Assembly (NCBI GenBank): GCA_947095585.1
Contig: OX352761.1
Coordinates: 55,846,432-55,910,431 of the forward strand
Origin: Nephrocerus scutellatus
Lineage: Eukaryota > Arthropoda > Insecta > Diptera > Pipunculidae
DNA length: 64,000 nucleotides
Direction: 5' to 3'
Shown: positions 30,186 through 41,439 of the stretch, piece by piece
Layout: each line of letters begins with the position of its first letter
Position numbering within the stretch: the first letter of the stretch is position 1
Notes under the pieces: generated by a model
Databases searched by the model: none
What the model was told of the DNA's origin: nothing
What the model saw: only the letters and a program-made list of their open reading frames with translations
Translations under genes and position numbers: made by a program

Positions 30186-30400
30186 ATACTATAGTTCCGC
30201 GCCATCGCTCAGTGGTAAAGTGCATGGATTTCTGAGGAGGGGGTTCGTAGCTCGAACCCCAGGAAACACCTCCTAAAGTATTTTTTACTGTCCCACCTTT
30301 CGCGAATGTCTTGTTCGGATACGGTATTAAATTGTAGGTCCCTTTCATTTGAGAAGTTAGGCCTTGGACCGCAACGGTCAGTCGCGCCGAATATTATTAT
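30186..30400 (+). mobile_element. tRNA-derived SINE, copy 2
   Basis: A-box TCGCTCAGTGG (30,205-30,215) and B-box AGCTCGAACCC (30,249-30,259) open the element. The body repeats the copy-1 phrases 'gtcccacct', 'gccttggaccgcaa' and 'gtcgcgccgaatatta'. The 12-bp duplication TATTGGGTATAC flanks it (30,174-30,185 and 30,401-30,412). It is ~80 bp shorter than copy 1, lacking the middle of the body. Two copies with independent target duplications show a real family. Confidence 0.8.
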
Positions 30401-30412
30401 TATTGGGTATAC

Positions 30413-31185
30413 TCGTATAACGAATTCTAACATCTTGTTGCTTATTTGTATTCTACAGCTGAGAAATCATATCCTTTTGTAATATAAATATCTCGCTGTG
30501 TACATCGAATATTAGAAATCAAAAATACTGTCAAAAAACATATAAAAAGACGAAAGCTATAAATTGCTAAGCAATAATTTACATTATTTCTTATGTATAA
30601 GAGAACAATATTATAATTAGAAGTATTTATGGTTTAAGAGTACTTACCTAGCCATTCCCGCTGAAGCTGCGAAATATTTTCTAAGTCCTAGAATTGAATT
30701 AAATATACAGTATTTATATAAATACCGAAAGTAAACAGACATTATGGGGCCAACAACCCGTTTGAAAAATATGTTTTCACCACAGCGCCACACACAGTAT
30801 TTATAATTGTACCAAAGTAGTATAATATTCTATTTATGTATACTGCTGTTACATAAAAAGTACAAAAAAATGCCAAATAAAGTTCACCTTGAGAATAAAA
30901 TGCAATGCATGCACTTCCCTCCTAAGGGAACTCCGAAAATTTAATTTATCAGGAAAACACACCAAGAGTTGGTAAGCAATTCGAACTATCACACTCCTCA
31001 CTTTTAAGGCAAGAATAAATCAGATGCTGATGCTCTATAAGGAGGAACCGCATCAGAAATATGGTGGAGCAGCAGCTTCAGCTGTAAAGAACATCTGTAG
31101 CACGCACTGAAAAGTGGAGTTACAAATCCTTACCTCGGTCATTATTTTTTAACCATAGGATGAACCTCTAGACAATTAATACAAA
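30413..31185. other. Unassigned interval with one stray satellite unit
   Basis: A single ~73-bp satellite unit lies at ~30,627-30,700. The remainder is AT-rich and shows no supported gene; some phrases around 31.03-31.18 kb may belong to the upstream part of the following RNase H remnant. Confidence 0.45.
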
Positions 31186-31765
31186 AGATTTTGGAAATGG
31201 AAAAATTACTTGAGGCTCCGTCTATATACTAGAGACGGATCAAAAACAAGCACAGGTACTTTATGAATACCCCTGCCAACGGTATTTCAGGCAGAAACAC
31301 AGGCAGATCTACATGATCTTAGACAGCCAGACAGCACTGCTTGAATTAAAAGGTCCGGTTTTTCATTTCAAAACAACGTGAAGCTGCTTACGCCAATTGA
31401 AAGAACTGGCCCAAACCAAAAAAAATCACCCTAATGTGGTCTCCGGGTAACTTAAACATTTCAGGAAACGAGGCAGCAGACCTCTGTGCAACAGAAGGCG
31501 CAGAAAATACCTTTGCTAGCCCCGAACACAGTATAGCCAATTCCATATGCCAAGATTAAAGATTTGGAAAACAAACCAATCGAAACGGAATAGGAATTAT
31601 AGACGGGGATGAAATAAACCAAAAAGCTTCTAAATAAACTAAAAAGACGAAGCACTTAAACTGGACCGAATTGCACTAAGAACTCTGGTTTGGTACATGA
31701 CGGGACATGGGCTATTCTTTGGCCACCTTTTGAAACTGGGAAAATCCCAATCGGAGCCGATTCTA
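31186..31765 (+). pseudogene. RNase H domain remnant of an I/R1-type non-LTR element
   Basis: Blocks in shifting frames: LYTRDGSKTSTGT (first Asp region), QAETQADLHDLRQ, then LMWSPGNLNISGNEAADLC (last Asp region, normally 'WVPGH.GI.GNE.AD'), and LDRIALRTLVWYMTGHGLFF. The last block corresponds to the piece at bases 1-165. Frameshifts and stops abound. Confidence 0.6.
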
Positions 31766-31859
31766 TAACGAGGGAAAACTTAAAAAAAAAATTTGTATAC
31801 GAGCCTCCGTCCCCGGAGCACCCTCAATACCAAATTTTAAATGTGCAAAGTGATCCAGC

Positions 31860-32099
31860 CTAGGCCTGATCTGAACGCAAGTTGTTACGTTTGACCACCT
31901 TTTTTTTCTTAATAGCATCCAGCTTTAGTATGAGTTTGCATGTAGCGATCGGTTTGACAAAGGAACCATTCTCAGCTAAAAGGCCGGTGAAATTCCATTT
32001 CGTCGAGTTCATCAGCCCTACATAGTTAAAGAATGTATCTATGCATAGGTTAATGTTGAACTGCTCCGCCATCTCCTTGAGAGATGATCGGCAGTCTAG
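31860..32099 (-). other. Unrecognised minus-strand open frame, possible terminal exon
   Basis: The frame reads VLDCRSSLKEMAEQFNINLC ... KLILKLDAIKKKKVVKRNN and ends at a stop at 31,860. It is preceded by a polypyrimidine tract and AG (tttattctattgtag|TCC), a good splice acceptor. No repeats overlap it, and the composition is protein-like. It may be a host last exon or an element fragment; I do not recognise a domain. Confidence 0.3.
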
Positions 32100-32139
32100 G
32101 ACTACAATAGAATAAACAGGTCGAAAGAAAAAATGTTCG

Positions 32140-33262
32140 ACTCTTGATTTGCGAAATGGTTTTTTCCATGTAAAATGGCAACCTATTCTTTTAAATACAG
32201 GGCCGTCGATCGATGTGTTACTAACTTCACGCTGCTATATCTGCGAAACGGCCGATGACAGCGCGCTCATATTTTGACAAACGTTAGTCTCTTATGTTGT
32301 TTACAAATCCACGGATGCATATCGATATACGTCTTATTTGAAAGAAATATCAAAAATGAAACTGAAACATAACAGTGTGTGTATTCACACTGGAAAGTCG
32401 CAACGGACTTTTATCAAAATACTACAGCATTTTAATTTCAATAAAATGATTGTGTATCGGACCAACAATACAACGATAGCATCGCAAAATGCTATACAGC
32501 TTCCCTTCTTAAAACAGCAACATCGCTAGAAATGGGTCGCAAAATTAAGGCACGAATTAAGCAAAATACACGACAAAGTGAGCAAAAATTGGCAAAAAAA
32601 CCTGCATGTGTCCGATTAAAGTATTCTACAGATACTGAAAAATTAACAACACTATTTAAACATTTAACAGCGGCTCTAAAGGCAGTTCGACTTGAAAGAT
32701 GCAAAGTGCTAATAAGCCCGCACGAACGTAACGACATCATGAACTTAAGTGATTTATCAAAAAATGTTTACGGTTCAACAGTACGTACAAACAAAAATAA
32801 TCGTGTGTGGTTGGGGAGCAAGCGCAACGACAATATGGACAAGCGAGTTGCTCTTCGCAAACAAGCGCCGGCTTCTGTGAAGGTCTGGGCAGCGGTAACT
32901 GAAAGATACCGGGAAAAAGTATTAAATGATGCGTTGCTACCTTGGACACAAAAAAAAGGCAACAATCGCTGGACACTCCAACAGGACTCGGAACCATCAA
33001 CTCGTTTGACACAACAATTTTTACAATCAGGTTCCCAATTTCATATCTTCGTAACATATGTATGGTCCATTATGCAAGCCAAGGTGTCGAAAAAAAAATT
33101 AAAGTGTGGACCAAAATAACAACAGGTCACTTTCGTGCAGCATGCAATGTCTTCGTGAAGAGACTTGAAGCGATCATCCGCGCCAAAGTTGGCTATATCG
33201 AGAAGTAATTGTTTTACATAAACGTCGTCGTTGAAAATGGTGCACAACATCAATAATAAAGA
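32140..33262 (+). pseudogene. Tc1/mariner-superfamily transposase remnant
   Basis: Recognisable parts: an N-terminal block with HDKVSKNWQKN (~32,560), VALRKQAPASVKVWAAVTE, VLNDALLPWTQKK, NRWTLQQDSEPSTRLTQQFL (second catalytic Asp) and, in another frame, ACNVFVKRLEAIIRAKVGYI (C-terminus). The segment 32,532-33,119 is open but mixes true and shifted frame. The first Asp and the third acidic residue are not found. Terminal inverted repeats were not located. Confidence 0.65.
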
Positions 33263-34038
33263 TATCGTTATAATCTATATATATAAAAGTGAAACTGTGT
33301 CTGTATGTCCGGTATAGACTGCCAAACCCTTCAACCGATCGCGTTCTAATTTTGCATATGGGTTTTCTACCATAAAAGGCACTTAATAGGCATATTTTGA
33401 AAGTGGTCAGTCTCCTAGGTCAAGGGGTCACCATACGAATTTTTTTTATTGTTTTTACAAATTGCATGTTTTTATGAATCGATTGCGTTCAAACTTTGCA
33501 TAGGGGTTTTATACCATAATGAACACATAATAGGCACATTTTGAAAGTGGTCAGACTCCTGAGTCAAATAAGAATTTTTTTTATTGTTTCTACAAATTGC
33601 ATGTTATTGTGAACCAATCGCGATAGAACTTTGCGTAACGTTTTTATACCATAATGGGCACTAAATAGGCATATTTTGAAAGTGGTCAGACTCCTGAGTC
33701 AAAGGGTCTCCATAAGAATTTTTTTTATTGTTTCTACAAATCGCATGTGTTTATGAACCAATCGCGTTCAAACTTATTCTATAGTTATCTGGGCAAGTGA
33801 GGTGGTCAGTTGGTGGGTTGGTCAGTTGGTGCGAGTTCAGTGGGTGGGGTGGTCTGTGAGCGGGTGGTCATATGAGGTCAGAGGTCGGTGGGCTGGGGGT
33901 CAGTGGGCGGGAGGTCAGTGGGTGTAGTGTCAGTGGGCGGGTGAACTTGGTGGGTGTCAGTGGGATGGGGCAGCTGGGAAACGCCGGAGACGATGGGTGG
34001 GTAATGAAGCCACGAGCAACGCCGGGCACTTCAGCTAG

Positions 34039-37000
34039 TCTATATATATAAAAGTGAAACATTGTATGTGTGTATGTCCGGTATAGACTGCCAAACCCTT
34101 CAACCGATCTCGTTCTAACTTTGCATATGGGTTTTCTACCATAAAAGGCACTTAATAGGCATATTTTGAAAGTGGTCAGACTCTTGGTTCAAGGGGTCAC
34201 CATACGAATTTTTTTTATTTTTACAAATTGCATGTTTTTATGAACCAATCGCGTTCAAACTTTGCGTAGGAGTTTTATACCATAATGGGCACTAAATAGG
34301 CATATTTTGAAAGTGGTCAGACTCCTAGGTCAAGGGGTCACCATACGAATTTTTTTTATTGGTTTTACAAATTGCATGTTTTAATGAATCAATCGCGTTC
34401 AAACTTTGCATAGGGGTTTTATACCATAATGAACACATAATAGGCATATTTTGAAAGTGGTCAGACTCCTGAGTCGTAGGGTCTCCATAAGAATTTTTTT
34501 TATTGTTTCTACAAATCGCATTTATGAACCAATCGCGTTCAAACTTATTCTATAGTTATCTGGGCAGGTGAGGTGGTCAGTTGGTGGGTTGGTCAGTTGG
34601 TGCGAGTTCAGTGGGTGGGTTGGTCTGTGAGTGGGTGGTCATATGAGGTCAGAGGTCCGTGGGCTGGGGGTCAGTGGGATGGGGCAGCTGGGAAACGCCG
34701 GAGACGATGGGTGGGTAATGAAGCCACGGCAACGCCGGGCACTTCAGCTAGTCTATATATATAAAAGTGAAACTTTGTATGTGTGTATGTCCGATATAGA
34801 CTGCCAAACCCTTCAACCGATCTCGTTCTAACTTTGCATATGGGTTTTCTACCATAAAAGGCACTTAATAGGCATATTTTGAAAGTGGTCAGACTCTTGG
34901 TTCAAGGGGTCACCATACGAATTTTTTGTATTGTTTTTACAAATTGCATGTTTTTATGAATCGATTGCGTTAGAACTTTGCGTAACGTTTTTATACCATA
35001 ATGGGCACTAAATAGGCATATTTTGAAAGTGGTCAGACTTCTGAGTCGTAGGGTCTCCATAAGAATTTTTTTTATTGTTTCTACAAATCGCATGTGTTTA
35101 TGAACCAATCGCGTTCAAACTTATTCTATAGTTATCTGGGCAGGTGAGGTGGTCAGTTGGTGGGTTGGTCAGTTGGTGCGAGTTCAGTGGGTTGGTTGGC
35201 CTGTGAGTGGGTGGTCATATGAGGTCAGAGGTCCGTGGGCTGGGGGTCAGATGGTGGTGGGTCAGTGGGCGGGAGGTCAGTGGGCGGGTGAACTTGGTGG
35301 GGGTCAGTGGGATGGGGCAGCTGGGAAACGCCGGAGACGATGGGTGGGTAATGAAACCACGAGCAACGCCGGGCACTTCAGCTAGTCTATATATATAAAA
35401 GTGAAACATTGTATGTGTGTATGTCCGGTATAGACTGCCGAACCCTTCAACCGATCGCGTTCTAACTTTGCATATGGGTTTTCTACCATAAAAGGCACTT
35501 AATAGGCATATTTTGAAAGTGGTCAGACTCTTGGTTCAAGGGGTCACCATACGAATTTTTTTTATTTTTACAAATTGCATGTTTTTATGAACCAATCGCA
35601 TTCAAACTTTGCGTAGGAGTTTTATACCATAATGGGCACTAAATAGGCATATTTTGAAAGTGGTCAGACTCCTAGGTCAAGGGGTCACCATACGAATTTT
35701 TTTTATTGGTTTTACAAATTGCATGTTTTAATGAATCAATCGCGTTCAAACTTTGCATAGGGGTTTTATACCATAATGAACACATAATAGGCATATTTTG
35801 AAAGTGGTCAGACTCCTGAGTCAAAGGGTCTCCATAAGATTTTTTTATTGTTTCTACAAATTGCATGTTATTATGAACCAATCGCGTTAGAACTTTGCGT
35901 AACGTTTTTATACCATAATGGGCACTAAATAGGCATATTTTGAAAGTGGTCAGACTCCTGAGTCGTAGGGTCTCCATAAGAATTTTTTTTATTGTTTCTA
36001 CAAATCGCATTTATGAACCAATCGCGTTCAAACTTATTCTATAGTTATCTGGGCAGGTGAGGTGGTCAGTTGGTGGGTTGGTCAGTTGGTGCGAGTTCAG
36101 TGGGTGGGTTGGTCTGTGAGTGGGTGGTCATATGAGGTCAGAGGTCCGTGGGCTGGGGGTCAGATGGTGGTGGGTCAGTGGGCGGGAGGTCAGTGGGCGG
36201 GTGAACTTGGTGGGGGTCAGTGGGATGGGGCAGCTGGGAAACGCCGGAGACGATGGGTGGGTAATGAAACCACGAGCAACGCCGGGCACTTCAGCTAGTC
36301 TATATATATAAAAGTGAAACATTGTATGTGTGTATGTCCGGTATAGACTGCCGAACCCTTCAACCGATCGCGTTCTAACTTTGCATATGGGTTTTCTACC
36401 ATAAAAGGCACTTAATAGGCATATTTTGAAAGTGGTCAGACTCTTGGTTCAAGGGGTCACCATACGAATTTTTTTTATTTTTACAAATTGCATGTTTTTA
36501 TGAACCAATCGAGTTCAAACTTTGCGTAGGAGTTTTATACCATAATGGGCACTAAATAGGCATATTTTGAAAGTGGTCAGACTCCTAGGTCAAGGGGTCA
36601 CCATACGAATTTTTTTTATTGGTTTTACAAATTGCATGTTTTAATGAATCAATCGCGTTCAAACTTTGCATAGGGGTTTTATACCATAATGAACACATAA
36701 TAGGCATATTTTGAAAGTGGTCAGACTCCTGAGTCAAAGGGTCTCCATAAGATTTTTTTATTGTTTCTACAAATTGCATGTTATTATGAACCAATCGCGT
36801 TAGAACTTTGCGTAACGTTTTTATACCATAATGGGCACTAAATAGGCATATTTTGAAAGTGGTCAGACTCCTGAGTCGTAGGGTCTCCATAAGAATTTTT
36901 TTTATTGTTTCTACAAATCGCATTTATGAACCAATCGCGTTCAAACTTATTCTATAGTTATCTGGGCAGGTGAGGTGGTCAGTTGGTGGGTTGGTCAGTT

Positions 37001-40000
37001 GGTGCGAGTTCAGTGGGTTGGTTGGCCTGTGAGTGGGTGGTCATATGAGGTCAGAGGTCCGTGGGCTGGGGGTCAGATGGTGGTGGGTCAGTGGGCGGGA
37101 GGTCAGTGGGCGGGTGAACTTGGTGGGGGTCAGTGGGATGGGGCAGCTGGGAAACGCCGGAGACGATGGGTGGGTAATGAAACCACGAGCAACGCCGGGC
37201 ACTTCAGCTAGTCTATATATATAAAAGTGAAACATTGTATGTGTGTATGTCCGGTATAGACTGCCGAACCCTTCAACCGATCGCGTTCTAACTTTGCATA
37301 TGGGTTTTCTACCATAAAAGGCACTTAATAGGCATATTTTGAAAGTGGTCAGACTCTTGGTTCAAGGGGTCACCATACGAATTTTTTTTATTTTTACAAA
37401 TTGCATGTTTTTATGAACCAATCGCATTCAAACTTTGCGTAGGAGTTTTATACCATAATGGGCACTAAATAGGCATATTTTGAAAGTGGTCAGACTCCTA
37501 GGTCAAGGGGTCACCATACGAATTTTTTTTATTGGTTTTACAAATTGCATGTTTTAATGAATCAATCGCGTTCAAACTTTGCATAGGGGTTTTATACCAT
37601 AATGAACACATAATAGGCATATTTTGAAAGTGGTCAGACTCCTGAGTCAAAGGGTCTCCATAAGATTTTTTTATTGTTTCTACAAATTGCATGTTATTAT
37701 GAACCAATCGCGTTAGAACTTTGCGTAACGTTTTTATACCATAATGGGCACTAAATAGGCATATTTTGAAAGTGGTCAGACTCCTGAGTCGTAGGGTCTC
37801 CATAAGAATTTTTTTTATTGTTTCTACAAATCGCATTTATGAACCAATCGCGTTCAAACTTATTCTATAGTTATCTGGGCAGGTGAGGTGGTCAGTTGGT
37901 GGGTTGGTCAGTTGGTGCGAGTTCAGTGGGTGGGTTGGTCTGTGAGTGGGTGGTCATATGAGGTCAGAGGTCCGTGGGCTGGGGGTCAGATGGTGGTGGG
38001 TCAGTGGGCGGGAGGTCAGTGGGCGGGTGAACTTGGTGGGGGTCAGTGGGATGGGGCAGCTGGGAAACGCCGGAGACGATGGGTGGGTAATGAAACCACG
38101 AGCAACGCCGGGCACTTCAGCTAGTCTATATATATAAAAGTGAAACATTGTATGTGTGTATGTCCGGTATAGACTGCCGAACCCTTCAACCGATCGCGTT
38201 CTAACTTTGCATATGGGTTTTCTACCATAAAAGGCACTTAATAGGCATATTTTGAAAGTGGTCAGACTCTTGGTTCAAGGGGTCACCATACGAATTTTTT
38301 TTATTTTTACAAATTGCATGTTTTTATGAACCAATCGAGTTCAAACTTTGCGTAGGAGTTTTATACCATAATGGGCACTAAATAGGCATATTTTGAAAGT
38401 GGTCAGACTCCTAGGTCAAGGGGTCACCATACGAATTTTTTTTATTGGTTTTACAAATTGCATGTTTTAATGAATCAATCGCGTTCAAACTTTGCATAGG
38501 GGTTTTATACCATAATGAACACATAATAGGCATATTTTGAAAGTGGTCAGACTCCTGAGTCAAAGGGTCTCCATAAGATTTTTTTATTGTTTCTACAAAT
38601 TGCATGTTATTATGAACCAATCGCGTTAGAACTTTGCGTAACGTTTTTATACCATAATGGGCACTAAATAGGCATATTTTGAAAGTGGTCAGACTCCTGA
38701 GTCGTAGGGTCTCCATAAGAATTTTTTTTATTGTTTCTACAAATCGCATTTATGAACCAATCGCGTTCAAACTTATTCTATAGTTATCTGGGCAGGTGAG
38801 GTGGTCAGTTGGTGGGTTGGTCAGTTGGTGCGAGTTCAGTGGGTTGGTTGGCCTGTGAGTGGGTGGTCATATGAGGTCAGAGGTCCGTGGGCTGGGGGTC
38901 AGATGGTGGTGGGTCAGTGGGCGGGAGGTCAGTGGGCGGGTGAACTTGGTGGGGGTCAGTGGGATGGGGCAGCTGGGAAACGCCGGAGACGATGGGTGGG
39001 TAATGAAACCACGAGCAACGCCGGGCACTTCAGCTAGTCTATATATATAAAAGTGAAACATTGTATGTGTGTATGTCCGGTATAGACTGCCGAACCCTTC
39101 AACCGATCGCGTTCTAACTTTGCATATGGGTTTTCTACCATAAAAGGCACTTAATAGGCATATTTTGAAAGTGGTCAGACTCTTGGTTCAAGGGGTCACC
39201 ATACGAATTTTTTTTATTTTTACAAATTGCATGTTTTTAAGAACCAATCGCATTCAAACTTTGCGTAGGAGTTTTATACCATAATGGGCACTAAATAGGC
39301 ATATTTTGAAAGTGGTCAGACTCCTAGGTCAAGGGGTCACCATACGAATTTTTTTTATTGGTTTTACAAATTGCATGTTTTAATGAATCAATCGCGTTCA
39401 AACTTTGCATAGGGGTTTTATACCATAATGAACACATAATAGGCATATTTTGAAAGTGGTCAGACTCCTGAGTCAAAGGGTCTCCATAAGATTTTTTTAT
39501 TGTTTCTACAAATTGCATGTTATTATGAACCAATCGCGTTAGAACTTTGCGTAACGTTTTTATACCATAATGGGCACTAAATAGGCATATTTTGAAAGTG
39601 GTCAGACTCCTGAGTCGTAGGGTCTCCATAAGAATTTTTTTTATTGTTTCTACAAATCGCATTTATGAACCAATCGCGTTCAAACTTATTCTATAGTTAT
39701 CTGGGCAGGTGAGGTGGTCAGTTGGTGGGTTGGTCAGTTGGTGCGAGTTCAGTGGGTGGGTTGGTCTGTGAGTGGGTGGTCATATGAGGTCAGAGGTCCG
39801 TGGGCTGGGGGTCAGATGGTGGTGGGTCAGTGGGCGGGAGGTCAGTGGGCGGGTGAACTTGGTGGGGGTCAGTGGGATGGGGCAGCTGGGAAACGCCGGA
39901 GACGATGGGTGGGTAATGAAACCACGAGCAACGCCGGGCACTTCAGCTAGTCTATATATATAAAAGTGAAACATTGTATGTGTGTATGTCCGGTATAGAC

Positions 40001-41439
40001 TGCCGAACCCTTCAACCGATCGCGTTCTAACTTTGCATATGGGTTTTCTACCATAAAAGGCACTTAATAGGCATATTTTGAAAGTGGTCAGACTCTTGGT
40101 TCAAGGGGTCACCATACGAATTTTTTTTATTTTTACAAATTGCATGTTTTTATGAACCAATCGAGTTCAAACTTTGCGTAGGAGTTTTATACCATAATGG
40201 GCACTAAATAGGCATATTTTGAAAGTGGTCAGACTCCTAGGTCAAGGGGTCACCATACGAATTTTTTTTATTGGTTTTACAAATTGCATGTTTTAATGAA
40301 TCAATCGCGTTCAAACTTTGCATAGGGGTTTTATACCATAATGAACACATAATAGGCATATTTTGAAAGTGGTCAGACTCCTGAGTCAAAGGGTCTCCAT
40401 AAGATTTTTTTATTGTTTCTACAAATTGCATGTTATTATGAACCAATCGCGTTAGAACTTTGCGTAACGTTTTTATACCATAATGGGCACTAAATAGGCA
40501 TATTTTGAAAGTGGTCAGACTCCTGAGTCGTAGGGTCTCCATAAGAATTTTTTTTATTGTTTCTACAAATCGCATTTATGAACCAATCGCGTTCAAACTT
40601 ATTCTATAGTTATCTGGGCAGGTGAGGTGGTCAGTTGGTGGGTTGGTCAGTTGGTGCGAGTTCAGTGGGTGGGTTGGTCTGTGAGTGGGTGGTCATATGA
40701 GGTCAGAGGTCCGTGGGCTGGGGGTCAGTGGGATGGGGCAGCTGGGAAACGCCGGAGACGATGGGTGGGTAATGAAGCCACGGCAACGCCGGGCACTTCA
40801 GCTAGTCTATATATATAAAAGTGAAACTTTGTATGTGTGTATGTCCGATATAGACTGCCAAACCCTTCAACCGATCTCGTTCTAACTTTGCATATGGGTT
40901 TGCTACCATAAAAGGCACTTAATAGGCATATTTTGAAAGTGGTCAGACTCTTGGTTCAAGGGGTCACCATACGAATTTTTTGTATTGTTTTTACAAATTG
41001 CATGTTTTTATGAATCGATTGCGTTAGAACTTTGCGTAACGTTTTTATACCATAATGGGCACTAAATAGGCATATTTTGAAAGTGGTCAGACTTCTGAGT
41101 CGTAGGGTCTCCATAAGAATTTTTTTTATTGTTTCTACAAATCGCATGTGTTTATGAACCAATCGCGTTCAAACTTATTCTATAGTTATCTGGGCAAGTG
41201 AGGTGGTCAGTTGGTGGGTTGGTCAGTTGGTGCGAGTTCAGTGGGTGGGGTGGTCTGTGAGCGGGTGGTCATATGAGGTCAGAGGTCGGTGGGCTGGGGG
41301 TCAGTGGGCGGGAGGTCAGTGGGTGTAGTGTCAGTGGGCGGGTGAACTTGGTGGGTGTCAGTGGGATGGGGCAGCTGGGAAACGCCGGAGACGATGGGTG
41401 GGTAATGAAGCCACGAGCAACGCCGGGCACTTCAGCTAG
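34039..41439 (+). repeat. 7,401-bp block, first copy
   Basis: Units 2-10 (713, 634, 5 x 913, 855, 634) recur in the same order as units 11-19. Private variants are shared at exactly the same offset: 'tttttaagaacc' at 39,236 and 46,637, and 'gggtttgctacc' at 40,897 and 48,298. Unit 10 has the 3' end of unit 1 ('gggcaagtgagg', 'gtgggtgtagtgtcag'), whereas unit 19 does not, so the duplication point lies within the homologous part of units 1 and 10. Confidence 0.85.
35386..39950 (+). repeat. Alternating 913-bp Helitron units (1,826-bp dimer), first set
   Basis: Five 913-bp units alternate between two variants: 'accaatcgcattcaaac' then 'accaatcgagttcaaac' in the middle, and 'gtgggtgggttggtctg' then 'gtgggttggttggcctg' near the 3' end. 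Within each unit, ~142-bp subrepeats ('cgcgttcaaactttgcat', 'ggcatattttgaaagtggtc') occur four to five times, followed by a GT-rich minisatellite (ggtcagtggg). The second set is at 42,787-47,351. Confidence 0.85.

Noticed and set aside
30199..30270. A second tRNA gene.
   Set aside because: Same reasons; it is SINE copy 2 with its own 12-bp duplication.
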